Source: Microgenomates group bacterium Gr01-1014_7 (GTDB taxonomy: Bacteria; Patescibacteriota; Microgenomatia; Daviesbacterales; UBA10151). Taken from it: a stretch of DNA of 53,156 bases. The DNA lies in NCBI GenBank assembly GCA_007376405.1, contig VMGD01000007.1:1-53156 (forward strand), in the 5' to 3' direction. The translations under genes and the position numbers were made by a program. Under the pieces are notes generated by a model. That model had not been told where the DNA came from. It worked only from the letters and a program-made list of their open reading frames with translations, and searched no databases. Shown in pieces: positions 1 to 8,854 of this stretch. Position 1 is the first letter of the stretch; every line of letters begins with the position of its first letter.

Positions 1-103
1 GGTTCGCGTTTGTTTTTAAAAGATCTAACCTTTTTACAGTACCTTTTTTGGATTAGGTATCCACTTCTCTACAGTCCCATTTTTGGTTAGGTAAGACTTT
101 GGT

Positions 104-132
104 TTGGAATAACAATCACAATAAGATATAAT
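104..132 (+). promoter_or_regulatory. sigma70-type promoter of the broken Tat-lipoprotein gene
   Basis: TTGGAA (104-109), a 17-nt spacer and a perfect TATAAT (127-132). The ATG follows 7 nt after the -10 box, so the transcript would be leaderless or nearly so. This is the same layout as at many other genes in the window. Confidence 0.6.
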
Positions 133-139
133 ACAGATC

Positions 140-434
140 ATGGTTGAGCAGGTATTGGATAGTGCAATTTCCAGAAGAAATTTTTTAAAGGGTACGGCAG
201 TGGCTATTTTAGGTTTAACTTTAACAGGTTGTGCCCTTTCAGGATGAATATAAAAATATAAATTTGGGCAAATCTTTACCATTGCCATTCTTGAGTGCAG
301 GTCTTTATTTGTGGTATTTAATGAGAGAAAGGGGTTATAGTTTTGCTGTTGCAGCACACGCCTTTCAAAATATGGGGAGTTGGATATCACTACTTTATAC
401 TAGAATAGCAAGACAAAATGAAGACATTATGTAA
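140..434 (+). pseudogene. frameshifted Tat-exported lipoprotein-like gene
   Basis: The ATG at 140 opens a 35-codon frame that encodes a textbook Tat/lipoprotein signal: twin-arginine motif SRRNFLKG, a hydrophobic stretch and the lipobox LTGC. It stops at TGA 245-247. The next frame is open from about 231 to 434 and encodes about 67 residues that contain a hydrophobic segment (LPFLSAGLYLWYLM) and an Ala-rich part (FAVAAHAFQNMGS). Joining the frames near 231-244 would give one exported protein of about 100 residues with Cys as its first mature residue. The promoter is intact. I do not recognise the downstream part. The break may be a recent mutation, a sequencing error or programmed frameshifting; the sequence alone cannot decide. 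Confidence 0.5.
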
Positions 435-447
435 GCAGTAAAACTGG

Positions 448-672
448 TTATATCGGCTTACCGGCCAGGCCAAAGGACCAGAAATCGCGGGTGAAGCCGA
501 TTAGCTGAAGAGGCCAGGTTAGGATGACAGAATAAAAGCCCGGGGATAAAAAGGAAAGATAGGGCCAGCGGTAATAAAGGGCAAAGATTATGGCAAAGAC
601 AAAACCGATGATAAAGTAAGCGATGGCGATGTTAGATATAAGCTTTGATGCAATAAGTTTTGATTTTGACAT
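448..672 (-). CDS. small two-helix membrane protein, downstream of gyrA
   Basis: A 74-residue protein with two predicted membrane segments (about residues 12-32, IAYFIIGFVFAIIFALYY, and about 38-58) and a short polar tail. The ATG lies 1 nt beyond the gyrA stop. A GGAG sequence inside the end of gyrA, about 6 nt before the ATG, can serve as ribosome-binding site, so the gene is probably translated from the gyrA transcript. There is no recognisable catalytic motif and I do not know the function. The codon pattern, clean hydropathy and tight spacing make it a real gene rather than a chance frame. Confidence 0.65.
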   Translation of the reverse strand: MSKSKLIASKLISNIAIAYFIIGFVFAIIFALYYRWPYLSFLSPGFYSVILTWPLQLIGFTRDFWSFGLAGKPI

Positions 673-673
673 A

Positions 674-3600
674 TCACTCCGCTTTTTCCCTTGATGAAAC
701 CACTGTTGCTGCTGCCACTTTTTCTCCCGGCCGCACTCTCATTAAAATTACTCCTTGAGTTTGTCGCTGCAAAGTCGGAACCTGTTTTAGATCCATCTTT
801 ATTAATTGTCCTTTGGTGGAGGTTAAAACCAAGGTATCCATGCTTTTATTTATGGCTTGCGCCGTCACAATGAGTCCTGTTTTTTGGGTAATCTGCGCAG
901 CCTTTACTCCCTGCCCCCCTCTTCCCTGCTTTTTCCAGGCAGAAAATTTGGTTTTTTTACCCAGACCGTTTTCCATAATTAAAAGTAACTCATCTTCATT
1001 GCTTTCTACAAGATTTAAAGAAACCACCGTATCATCACCAGCAAGCCTTATGCCCCGTACACCGGATGTATCCCTGTGAGTTGGTTTAACTTGAGTTTCC
1101 ATAAATCTAATTGATTTACCGCTCCTTGAAACTATGATTAAATCATCTTTACCGGAAGTTGAGGCTACCCAACCCAGTTCATCCGAACTATCAAGTTTTA
1201 TAGCCACTAAACCGTTTTTGCGGATATTGGCGTATTCTTCAATGGCGGTTTTTTTAACAGTGCCTTTTTTGGTGCACATAAAGAAAAACTTTGCTGCTTC
1301 TTCTTTTTGTCGGGTGGTCAAAACTGCCGTAATCTTTTCTCCCTGTTCAATATTAATTAAATTAACAACAGCCTGACCTTTGGCTGCCCGTTGTGTCTCC
1401 GGAATTTCCCAGACTTTAATTTGAAAAACCCGGCCTTTGTCTGTAAAAAACAAAATATTATCATGTGTTTGGGTATAGAAAATATGAGAAACAGCATCTG
1501 TTTCTTTGGTGGAAATACCCATTACCCCTTTTCCGCCCCGATGCTGAGTCCGGAAAGACATCGGAGCTTGTCTTTTGATGTATCCTCCTGCGGTGATGGT
1601 AACAATTGTAGTTTCGTTTGCAACCAAATCCTCCTCATTAAATTCGCCTATCTTTTGTTTATAAACTCTTGTCCTTCTGTCATCTCCATATTTTTCTTTG
1701 ATTTTCAAAAGCTCGTCTTTAATAACTTTTAAGATTTTTTCCGGATGGGCCAGTAGATCCTCAAGATAGGCAATTGTTTCACGGACCATTTTAAGTTCAT
1801 CCTCAATTTTTTGACGCTCCAGGGCTGCCAGTCTTCGTAGTTGCATGTCTAAAATGGCCACCGCCTGAATCTCTGTTAATTTAAACTTGGCCATCAAATT
1901 CTGCTTTGCAGAATCTGCATCTTTACTCTTTTTGATTGTTTCAATAACAGCGTCAATATTATCAACGGCAATTTTCAAACCCTCCAAAATATGTTCCCGG
2001 GCTCGTGTCTCGCGCAATTCAAATTCGGAGCGTTTCCTGACAACTACCTGCCGGTGATAGATAAATTCCTCAAGAATGCGTTTTAAAGTGAGGAGATGAG
2101 GAACTCCGTCTGAAAGGGCTACCAGATTAACATTAAAAACCGACTGCATTGCAGTATATTTATAAAGGTTATTCAAGATTGATTGAGGTTTGCCGTCTCT
2201 TTTTAGATCAAACACAATCCGCACCATCTGTTTTCTGTCCGATTCATCGCGCAAATCCGCAATTCCTTCCAGTTTTTTGTCTTTAACCAGCTCGGCAATT
2301 CTGGCAATCAAGGTCGCCTTATTAACCTGGTAAGGAAGTTCCGAAACAATAATTTGCATTTTTCCAGCTGCTGTCTCTTCAATTTCCGCTTTGGCTCTCA
2401 TGACAATTCTTCCCTTGCCTGTAGCATAAGCTGCCAGGATTTCGGTTTGATCATAAATGGAAGCGCCGGTGGGAAAATCAGGGCCTTTTATATGTTTTAT
2501 TAGGTCTTCAACAGTAGCGGTGGGATGTTCTATCATAGCAATAAGCGCATCACAAACCTCTCCAAGATTATGAGGCGGAATCTGGGTAGCCATGCCAACT
2601 GCAATACCGGATGCGCCGTTTAATAGCAGGTTGGGTATGACTGAAGGAAGCAGTACCGGCTCTTGTACAGTACCGGAATAATTATCTATAAAATCAACGG
2701 TTTCTTTATTAATATCCCTAAGCAGTTCATCGGCAATAGCGGAAAGCCTGGCTTCGGTGTTATGGTTTATGAAGCCATTTGCTACGAACGAATGACATTT
2801 ACTATCAACTCTAATAGAATAGACAGTTTCTATACCTCCATCTTCAATATTAATAATGGGATCGAAAATATAATTATTGTCAATTAATTTTTCAAATAAT
2901 TTTTGAATTTCTATTTTAAGTGTTGGAATAATAGTTGGTAGTATTTGGGAATAATTTTGAGTCAAGTTAGAATAACGATCAAAATTATGCTTGAGAGCAA
3001 ATTCACGCTTTGCATACGCAATATTTGTATCTACCTGATTAAGAACATATTCTCTCAAAAATGGTACATAATCCAAAAGAGAAGAATCTTTATTTAAGAA
3101 ACATAAAACTTTTTCAAGCTTAGCATTCTTGTATTTAGATAAAAAACCGATTTCCTGTTGAAATAGTTTATAATTTTTTAGCCCTCTGATATATAGTTTA
3201 TGAATAGTTTTATATTTATCAAAACGTTTTGTAGAGGTAATACCAAATCTTAAGAAAAGTATTTGCAATTGATGAATCAGCGTTTCACTTTTTGAGCAAG
3301 CTGATAATTCCACCATTTTTTTACTACTACTGATACTGCCATCACCCTCAAAATAGGCAGATAAAAAGGCTGATACAATAGCTTTAGGAGATTTGAATAT
3401 AGTATGGGGTATGATTCTTCCCGGAGATTTTAATGGTGTTAAACCTAAATTCCGTAAAAATTCAATTATATAATGAGAATGTATTTCCAGTCTTTGATAT
3501 GGTTTTTTCCCATAAGATGATGGTTTGCGTAAAAATCTATGAAGACGACAATCTGGAAAAACTGCTTTCCATGATTTGATAAATTGTTCAATCCAAGCTT

Positions 3601-4465
3601 CATCGCTATTGCAAAACTCGATTTTATCCTTTGTAATAGAGCCTTCTGCCAATAAAGCTCCCAGAATAGCGGCTAAATCTTTTGTAAGGGTTTTAGGCAA
3701 AACCTTAATTTGTGTTCTAGCTCCAAGATTCTGCGGTATAAACTGTTCAAGTGGAAGATTTTTTCCTGGCCATAAGACATCTTTACTGCGATCTATTATT
3801 GCAATATCACCTTCTTTACTATGTCCCAACAGTTTCCACTTAAATTCAGGAATGCCAGAAACCGGGTTTTTAGACCATATTAAAATTGGGTGGTTATAAG
3901 TTCCCTGAATATTAAATCCCTGGGCTGTTGTTATTTTTAATGTAGAATGCTTGCCACTATCAAACCATTTTGAGGCAGAATTAATCACTTGGTTATGGGA
4001 TAGGACGGAGATGGAAATATCTTCGGAAATTCCCTCACTAATTTCCTCAATTGGAACTAACCCCCCCGCTGTAGTTACAAGTGTGGACCCTATAGTACAA
4101 TATCGCATTGCTGCCGGCGAGTCACCATCGATAGACCCATAGTTACCTTGTCCATCTACTAACATATATCTCATGGAAAAATTCTGGGCCATTCTGACCA
4201 TGGCTTCATAAACAGGAGCATCTCCGTGCGGGTGAAGATTTTTCAAAACCTCTCCCACTACCGCCGCGCTCTTTTGATAACGGGATGTATGATGCAGCCC
4301 CTGCTGATGCATAGCATAAACAATTCTTCTCTGGACCGGTTTTAATCCGTCACGGACATCAGGAAGAGCCCGGGAGACAATAACCGACATGGCATAGTCC
4401 AAATAAGACTTTTGCATCTCTTCAACTATTGGAGCCAGCTGAATTTTACCAATGTTGTTGTTCAT
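674..4465 (-). CDS. gyrA: DNA gyrase subunit A with an in-frame intein
   Basis: The 1263-residue precursor splits into an N-extein (1-122), an intein (123-569) and a C-extein (570-1263). The joined exteins give 816 residues, the normal GyrA length. The catalytic tyrosine is Tyr122 in AAMRY, and the intein follows it directly, so the spliced product regains MRY-TEARL. The GyrA box appears as QHRGGKG (about 974-980), ahead of the C-terminal DNA-wrapping pinwheel, so this is GyrA and not ParC. Together with GyrB it introduces negative supercoils with ATP. Without splicing the active site would be interrupted, so gyrase depends on the intein. A promoter lies in the tail of ddl; gyrB is encoded about 6 kb away in its own unit. 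Confidence 0.97.
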   Translation of the reverse strand: MNNNIGKIQLAPIVEEMQKSYLDYAMSVIVSRALPDVRDGLKPVQRRIVYAMHQQGLHHTSRYQKSAAVVGEVLKNLHPHGDAPVYEAMVRMAQNFSMRYMLVDGQGNYGSIDGDSPAAMRYCTIGSTLVTTAGGLVPIEEISEGISEDISISVLSHNQVINSASKWFDSGKHSTLKITTAQGFNIQGTYNHPILIWSKNPVSGIPEFKWKLLGHSKEGDIAIIDRSKDVLWPGKNLPLEQFIPQNLGARTQIKVLPKTLTKDLAAILGALLAEGSITKDKIEFCNSDEAWIEQFIKSWKAVFPDCRLHRFLRKPSSYGKKPYQRLEIHSHYIIEFLRNLGLTPLKSPGRIIPHTIFKSPKAIVSAFLSAYFEGDGSISSSKKMVELSACSKSETLIHQLQILFLRFGITSTKRFDKYKTIHKLYIRGLKNYKLFQQEIGFLSKYKNAKLEKVLCFLNKDSSLLDYVPFLREYVLNQVDTNIAYAKREFALKHNFDRYSNLTQNYSQILPTIIPTLKIEIQKLFEKLIDNNYIFDPIINIEDGGIETVYSIRVDSKCHSFVANGFINHNTEARLSAIADELLRDINKETVDFIDNYSGTVQEPVLLPSVIPNLLLNGASGIAVGMATQIPPHNLGEVCDALIAMIEHPTATVEDLIKHIKGPDFPTGASIYDQTEILAAYATGKGRIVMRAKAEIEETAAGKMQIIVSELPYQVNKATLIARIAELVKDKKLEGIADLRDESDRKQMVRIVFDLKRDGKPQSILNNLYKYTAMQSVFNVNLVALSDGVPHLLTLKRILEEFIYHRQVVVRKRSEFELRETRAREHILEGLKIAVDNIDAVIETIKKSKDADSAKQNLMAKFKLTEIQAVAILDMQLRRLAALERQKIEDELKMVRETIAYLEDLLAHPEKILKVIKDELLKIKEKYGDDRRTRVYKQKIGEFNEEDLVANETTIVTITAGGYIKRQAPMSFRTQHRGGKGVMGISTKETDAVSHIFYTQTHDNILFFTDKGRVFQIKVWEIPETQRAAKGQAVVNLINIEQGEKITAVLTTRQKEEAAKFFFMCTKKGTVKKTAIEEYANIRKNGLVAIKLDSSDELGWVASTSGKDDLIIVSRSGKSIRFMETQVKPTHRDTSGVRGIRLAGDDTVVSLNLVESNEDELLLIMENGLGKKTKFSAWKKQGRGGQGVKAAQITQKTGLIVTAQAINKSMDTLVLTSTKGQLIKMDLKQVPTLQRQTQGVILMRVRPGEKVAAATVVSSREKAE
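2759..4099 (-). mobile_element. GyrA intein with LAGLIDADG-type homing endonuclease
   Basis: The 447-residue intein starts with Cys ([10 protein letters not shown], block A) and ends with the His-Asn pair of NGFINHN (block G), followed by Thr as the +1 nucleophile. GTYNHP fits block B and VYSIRVD fits block F. Between the splicing blocks are two LAGLIDADG-like motifs, LGALLAEGS (intein residues about 146-154) and SAYFEGDGS (about 247-255), both with the acidic residue kept. This points to a full-length and possibly active homing endonuclease. The insertion point, between the active-site Tyr and the Thr of TEARL, is the classic gyrA site also used by mycobacterial GyrA inteins. The boundary codons are TGT at 4099-4097 and AAC at 2761-2759. 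Confidence 0.95.
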
Positions 4466-4480
4466 AGAGGCATTAAAAAC

Positions 4481-4493
4481 GAGCTTTAAGCTC
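4481..4493 (-). terminator. short hairpin with T-run between ddl and gyrA
   Basis: On the minus strand GAGCTTAAAGCTC forms a 5-bp stem with a 3-nt loop (6 bp if the loop is tighter), followed by GTTTTT. It could be a weak intrinsic terminator for alr-ddl. It also lies just behind the gyrA -10 box, so it would be the first structure in the gyrA 5' leader. The stem is short, so the call is tentative. Confidence 0.35.
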
Positions 4494-4499
4494 TAATAA

Positions 4500-4529
4500 A
4501 TTATACTCTTTTTAAGTTGCTATAATCAA
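4500..4529 (-). promoter_or_regulatory. gyrA promoter inside the end of ddl
   Basis: On the minus strand TTGATT (4529-4524), an 18-nt spacer and TATAAT (4505-4500). The -10 box overlaps the ddl stop codon. The expected start site near 4493 leaves a leader of about 28 nt, so gyrA is one of the few units here with a real 5' leader. Confidence 0.5.
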
Positions 4530-5421
4530 GGGGTTTTAAGGCCATTTTAACTAATTTGTCCATTAATTTTGGGAAAGAAATGCCAACTGCAGCTGCTGCT
4601 TTAGGAAAAAGAGAAGAAGCTGTTAATCCAGGAATTGTGTTGATCTCCAAAACATATGGTTTCCCATCTGACACAATGAAATCTATTCGACTGTAATGTC
4701 CCAAATTTAATGTTTTGTGAATTTTTAAAGCTATTTTCTGGACTGATTTTTTCAGTGCAAGAGAAAGAGATGGGGCATGAGGAATTTCTTTTGTTGCTCC
4801 CCAATATTTGTTTTTATAATCAAACCACTCACCCTCCGGTGGAATAATTTCTACCACAGGCAAAGCTTTGCTTTGAAGTATGGAAACAGTTATCTCAATC
4901 CCAGGCAAATACTTTTCTGCAAACAGCTTAAGCCCTGATTTGAAAAGTTTTTGGGAAAGATATTTCTTAAGATCATCAGAGGATTTTAAAATTACCACTT
5001 CTCTGGATGAACCGCCAGCGTCACTTTTTAAAACACAGGGAAAACCAAACTGTAGGATATCTTTCTCGTTATTAACCGTTCTCCAAGCTGCGGTTGGGAT
5101 ATTATTTTTTTCGCAGAATTTCTTGAAAGAAATTTTATACCAGCCTTTTTTAAATCCTTTTGGATCACCTCCTACAAAAGGAATTTTTAAAGAAGTTAAA
5201 AATTGTTGTAATTTACCTCCTTCCCCTTCCTCTCCGTGTAAGACCGGAAAAACTACATCAAATTTTTTTAAAATTTTTTTAAGTTCCTTGTATCCCTTTT
5301 TAAGATTAAACAACTTAACTTTATGTGCAAATTCTTCAAGTCCCTTTTTAACTTCTCCCGCGGACATAAAAGAAATTTTTCTTTCAGATGAGTTTCCGCC
5401 TGTAATTATTAGTACTTTCAT
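4501..5421 (-). CDS. ddl: D-alanine--D-alanine ligase
   Basis: A 306-residue ATP-grasp enzyme that joins two D-Ala with ATP for peptidoglycan synthesis in the cytoplasm. Visible family marks are the N-terminal GGNSSERKISFMSA segment, VLHGEEGEGGKLQ, the ATP-binding segment FPCVLKSDAGGSSREV, and the C-terminal EINTIPGLTASSLFPKAA with the metal-binding Glu/Asn and the substrate-site serines. The length is normal for Ddl. The start overlaps the alr stop as ATGA (5421-5418), so the two genes are translationally coupled: Alr makes D-Ala and Ddl uses it. The gene ends in the gyrA promoter region. Confidence 0.93.
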   Translation of the reverse strand: MKVLIITGGNSSERKISFMSAGEVKKGLEEFAHKVKLFNLKKGYKELKKILKKFDVVFPVLHGEEGEGGKLQQFLTSLKIPFVGGDPKGFKKGWYKISFKKFCEKNNIPTAAWRTVNNEKDILQFGFPCVLKSDAGGSSREVVILKSSDDLKKYLSQKLFKSGLKLFAEKYLPGIEITVSILQSKALPVVEIIPPEGEWFDYKNKYWGATKEIPHAPSLSLALKKSVQKIALKIHKTLNLGHYSRIDFIVSDGKPYVLEINTIPGLTASSLFPKAAAAVGISFPKLMDKLVKMALKPLDYSNLKRV

Positions 5422-6533
5422 AAAACTACCCTTCTGGTGGAGTCAGCCAGATTAACCAGAATTTCATAAGGGAGTTTATTGCAAATTCTTGCCACATTTT
5501 CTATAGAATTCGGGTCTTGAGAGTTATCCGAGTAAACTACAACTTCCTGTTTAATGTAAGGATTCTTAACTTTACCTAAATCTATGATGGTAATATTCAT
5601 GCTGACTCTGCCGATTATTGGACAAGCCACCCCGTCTATCATCACAAAACCCTTGTTAGATAGTGCTCGATCCACTCCATCATAATATCCTATTGGTAAT
5701 ATTCCAGTCAGCATATCTTTTTTGGCAGTGAATGTGCCTTCATATCCTATTTTATTCCCTTTGCTCAAATTTTTAATCTGGATGATTTTGGTGGTTAGTT
5801 TAAAAACTGGTTTGAGAGATGGGATGGTATGATTTATTCCATAAAGAGCCAAACCTACTCTTGCCATATTGCATCCCGGGTTTAATCTATTTAAAATCCC
5901 ACCGGAATTTGACATATGAATCCATTTTGGTTTTATTCCCGCTTGCATAATAATTTTTCTAATGAGACGAAAATTGTTCAGCTGTTTTTTTGTCAGCGGA
6001 TCATTTGCTTTTTCAGAATAGGCCAAATGTGACATCAACCCTTCGACTTTTATTTTTTTAAATTGTTTAATAATTTTTAAGAAATTTGTTAAATCTTCAA
6101 GTGGAACTCCTTCCCTGCCCATGCCGGTATCGACAAAAATGTGTACTCCGCAACCGGGTTGATATTCATTTAAAACTCTAACTGTTTCAAGATCATAAAC
6201 GGCAAAAGAAAATGGCAATTTTTTCACTTTTAAATTTTCAGAGTTGGTATAGCCCATTATTAAAATTGGCGTTTTAACACCGGCCTTTAAAAGTTCATAG
6301 GCTTCATATAAAGAATCTACACAAAAAAAGGGGGCCTTAAGCGGATCCAAAATTTTTGCGATCTCCAGTATTCCATGTCCGTAAGCATTGCTTTTTAAAA
6401 CCGGTGCAACTTTTACCTGTTTATCAAACGAAGATAGATAGTTAAAATTTGCCAGCAAATTTTCTCGAGAAACTTCTACAAGGTTTAGAGTCTGATATTC
6501 TTTTTTAAGTAGCTTGAAAATTTTATTGATCAT
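5418..6533 (-). CDS. alr: alanine racemase
   Basis: A 371-residue PLP enzyme that interconverts L-Ala and D-Ala. The N-terminal barrel carries the PLP lysine in VLKSNAYGHG; GRVSMNITIIDLG and a YDGVDRALS segment are typical of the C-terminal substrate-binding domain. The catalytic Tyr that usually lies close to such a YDG motif is present as GYYDG. The length matches the family. The gene heads an alr-ddl pair and is divergent from murL-murD. I see no convincing -10 box close to the ATG, so its promoter is uncertain. It provides D-Ala for Ddl. Confidence 0.93.
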   Translation of the reverse strand: MINKIFKLLKKEYQTLNLVEVSRENLLANFNYLSSFDKQVKVAPVLKSNAYGHGILEIAKILDPLKAPFFCVDSLYEAYELLKAGVKTPILIMGYTNSENLKVKKLPFSFAVYDLETVRVLNEYQPGCGVHIFVDTGMGREGVPLEDLTNFLKIIKQFKKIKVEGLMSHLAYSEKANDPLTKKQLNNFRLIRKIIMQAGIKPKWIHMSNSGGILNRLNPGCNMARVGLALYGINHTIPSLKPVFKLTTKIIQIKNLSKGNKIGYEGTFTAKKDMLTGILPIGYYDGVDRALSNKGFVMIDGVACPIIGRVSMNITIIDLGKVKNPYIKQEVVVYSDNSQDPNSIENVARICNKLPYEILVNLADSTRRVVL

Positions 6534-6544
6534 CTGTTAATCAT

Positions 6545-6573
6545 TTGAGATCAGCTTTCTTTACAAGTATAAT
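6545..6573 (+). promoter_or_regulatory. promoter of the murL-murD fusion
   Basis: TTGAGA (6545-6550), a 17-nt spacer and a perfect TATAAT (6568-6573), 10 nt before the ATG at 6584. The TTG that the ORF track uses as a start codon is the -35 hexamer, so the true start is the later ATG and the mRNA is probably leaderless. Confidence 0.65.
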
Positions 6574-6583
6574 TGACTTCAAC

Positions 6584-8854
6584 ATGAATTTCCAATCTCT
6601 TAGAAAAAAGCATAAACAGTTTATATATGAAGGATTTGAAATTAACGAGGAAAATGGTGATTTAAAAATAAGTTTTAATTTCACCATTACACCTGATGTT
6701 AAGTTTAAACCGGAAATTATTTTTCCAAATATAAATTGGGAAGATAAATTAAATAATCTGGTTTTTAATTTGGGGATGATTGAAATGTTAAGTTACTGGA
6801 AGGCTACTTGTTCTCCTGAGATTATCATTAAAGCAGGATCTTTAAATGAGGAACAGATAAATTGGTGGAAGGATTTGATTATAAAGGGACTGGGAGAATT
6901 TTTTTATAATAACAAGATAGATTTTACTATTCCGGATTTAGTTAATATAACCTCCGAAGGAGAAATGTATAAAAAAAACACAGGCAAGCTTAAGAATAGA
7001 AATTTAGTATTGATTGGTGGAGGAAAAGATTCGGCAGTAACCTTGGAAAGACTAAAGGGTATCCCTTTAATGTTAAATCCCACAAATGCAGCAAAAAAAA
7101 TTGCTAAAGATGGCATAATTATAAAAAGAAAAATAGATCCAAAGTTATTAGAATTAAATGCAAAAGGATATTTAAATGGGCATACCCCGTTTTCTGCTTA
7201 TTTAGCTTTTTTATCCACCCTGTCAGCACATCTTTATGGTTATCAAAACGTTGTAGTTTCTAATGAGGCAAGTTCTAATGAAGGAAATGTTTTCTATCAT
7301 GGACAAATCATAAACCATCAATATTCTAAATCAAAAGAATTTGAACAAAAGTTTAGGGAATATTCAAAAAAATATTTATCAGCAGATACTAATTATTACA
7401 GCTATCTTCGTAAATTTAGTGAACTTGAAATTGCCAGACAATTTGCCTCCATGGAGCAATATCACAAAGTCTTTAGAAGTTGCAATAGGGGTTCAAAATT
7501 GGGTGGAATTTGGTGTGGAGAATGTTCTAAATGTTTATTTTCATATTTAATTCTTTACCCATTTTTAGGAAAAAAATTAATAAGAATTTTTGGCAAGGAT
7601 TTATTAAATGATGAGACTTTATCTCCCATAATGGAAGAGCTTCTGCAATTTCCAGGAAAATTTAAGCCATTTGAATGTGTTGGAACAAAAGAAGAGGTAG
7701 AGTATGCAATGTTGCTTGGTATTTTAAAAGGGCCAAAGAAATTACTGGAAAAATATAAGAGTAAGATTTCTGTTTTGATTTTGGGTACGGGAAGAGAAGG
7801 GCAGGTAACAAAAGAATTTTTGAAAAAAAATAATATTAAATTTGCCATCGCAGATACTACGAAAAAAAATTACTTAGGGAATTATGATGTAATAATTAAA
7901 TCTCCCGGTATTCCCTTTCTTCCGGAAATTAAAAAAGCAAAGATGAAGAGTAAAATAATCACCTCTGCCACTCAAATTTTCTTTGATTTATGCAAAGGTA
8001 AAATAATTGGAGTAACCGGCACCAAAGGGAAAAGCACAACCGCGGCTATGATTTATGAGGTTTTAAAGACAGGAGGATTAGATGTTTATTTTGTGGGAAA
8101 TATTGGCCGGCCACCACTGGAACTGCTGGAAAAAATTAATGAGAATTCTGTTCTTGTTTACGAGCTATCTTCATTTCAACTGACCGATTTGACAAAAAGC
8201 CCGTATATTGCGGTGATAACCAATATTTATCCGGATCATTTGGACTGGCATGGCAGTTTTGAAAATTACAAAAAAGCTAAAGAAAATATTACAAAATACC
8301 AGACAGACACAGACGTTATTATTCAACATAAAAATCCGGTTGAAGCCGCGAAGATTATTGGCAAATTATTTAAGATCCACACGGATAAAATAAAAAAGGC
8401 TATAAAGAATTTTAAACCTCTACCTCATCGGCTGGAATATGTAGGAGAAGTTAAGGGCATAAAATTTTACAATGACTCACTGGCTACTAATCCTCATGCC
8501 ACTATTTATGGATTAAGGATTTTGGGAGAAGATGTTGAAACTTTAATGGCTGGAGGATTTGACCGCGGAGTTGATTATGCGGTTTTAGGACCGGCGGTTG
8601 CAAAATCAAAAATAAAAACCCTAATTCTTTTTCCTGATACTGGAGAAAAAATTTGGCAAGCTGTTAAGAAGGCAAATGGACCCCAGGAAAAACTTTATGC
8701 AAATTCTATGGAAGAAGCTGTGAAACTTAGCTTTGAAAAAACCAATCCAGGAAAAATCTGTCTAATGTCCCCTGCCTCGGCCAGTTTTAATATGTTTAAA
8801 GATTATGAAGATAGAGGAAATCAATTTAAGAAATATGTGTTACAAAGAAATTAG
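6584..8854 (+). CDS. MurL-MurD fusion: UDP-MurNAc-L-Ala-L-Glu epimerase and Glu-adding ligase
   Basis: 756 residues from the ATG at 6584. Residues about 1-390 match MurL, the epimerase that turns UDP-MurNAc-L-Ala-L-Glu into the D-Glu form: a PP-loop-like LIGGGKDS near 144-151, NEASSNEGN near 227-235, and the cysteine cluster WCGECSKC near 310-317. Residues about 395-756 are a Mur ligase of the MurD type: N-terminal Rossmann LILGTGREG, P-loop GVTGTKGKSTTA, NIYPDHLDWHGSFENY, and the C-terminal PHRLEYVG, NDSLATNPHAT and GGFDRG. This implies that the ligase adds L-Glu and the fused epimerase inverts it, replacing glutamate racemase. The ligase part (about 360 residues) is short for MurD (about 440): sequence seems to be lost between TDVIIQ and HKNPVEAA. 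The end overlaps convergent murC by 4 nt. Confidence 0.85.
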   Translation: MNFQSLRKKHKQFIYEGFEINEENGDLKISFNFTITPDVKFKPEIIFPNINWEDKLNNLVFNLGMIEMLSYWKATCSPEIIIKAGSLNEEQINWWKDLIIKGLGEFFYNNKIDFTIPDLVNITSEGEMYKKNTGKLKNRNLVLIGGGKDSAVTLERLKGIPLMLNPTNAAKKIAKDGIIIKRKIDPKLLELNAKGYLNGHTPFSAYLAFLSTLSAHLYGYQNVVVSNEASSNEGNVFYHGQIINHQYSKSKEFEQKFREYSKKYLSADTNYYSYLRKFSELEIARQFASMEQYHKVFRSCNRGSKLGGIWCGECSKCLFSYLILYPFLGKKLIRIFGKDLLNDETLSPIMEELLQFPGKFKPFECVGTKEEVEYAMLLGILKGPKKLLEKYKSKISVLILGTGREGQVTKEFLKKNNIKFAIADTTKKNYLGNYDVIIKSPGIPFLPEIKKAKMKSKIITSATQIFFDLCKGKIIGVTGTKGKSTTAAMIYEVLKTGGLDVYFVGNIGRPPLELLEKINENSVLVYELSSFQLTDLTKSPYIAVITNIYPDHLDWHGSFENYKKAKENITKYQTDTDVIIQHKNPVEAAKIIGKLFKIHTDKIKKAIKNFKPLPHRLEYVGEVKGIKFYNDSLATNPHATIYGLRILGEDVETLMAGGFDRGVDYAVLGPAVAKSKIKTLILFPDTGEKIWQAVKKANGPQEKLYANSMEEAVKLSFEKTNPGKICLMSPASASFNMFKDYEDRGNQFKKYVLQRN

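Noticed and set aside
34-390. 118-residue minus-strand ORF opposite the Tat-lipoprotein gene
   Set aside because: Irregular composition, no start signal, and it is antisense to a plus frame with a clear signal peptide and promoter. Its tail (TKNGTVEKWIPNPKKVL) looks protein-like, but that alone is not enough.
691-4142. Several plus-strand ORFs of 60-113 residues opposite gyrA
   Set aside because: All are shadows of the gyrA reading frame with odd composition and no signals.
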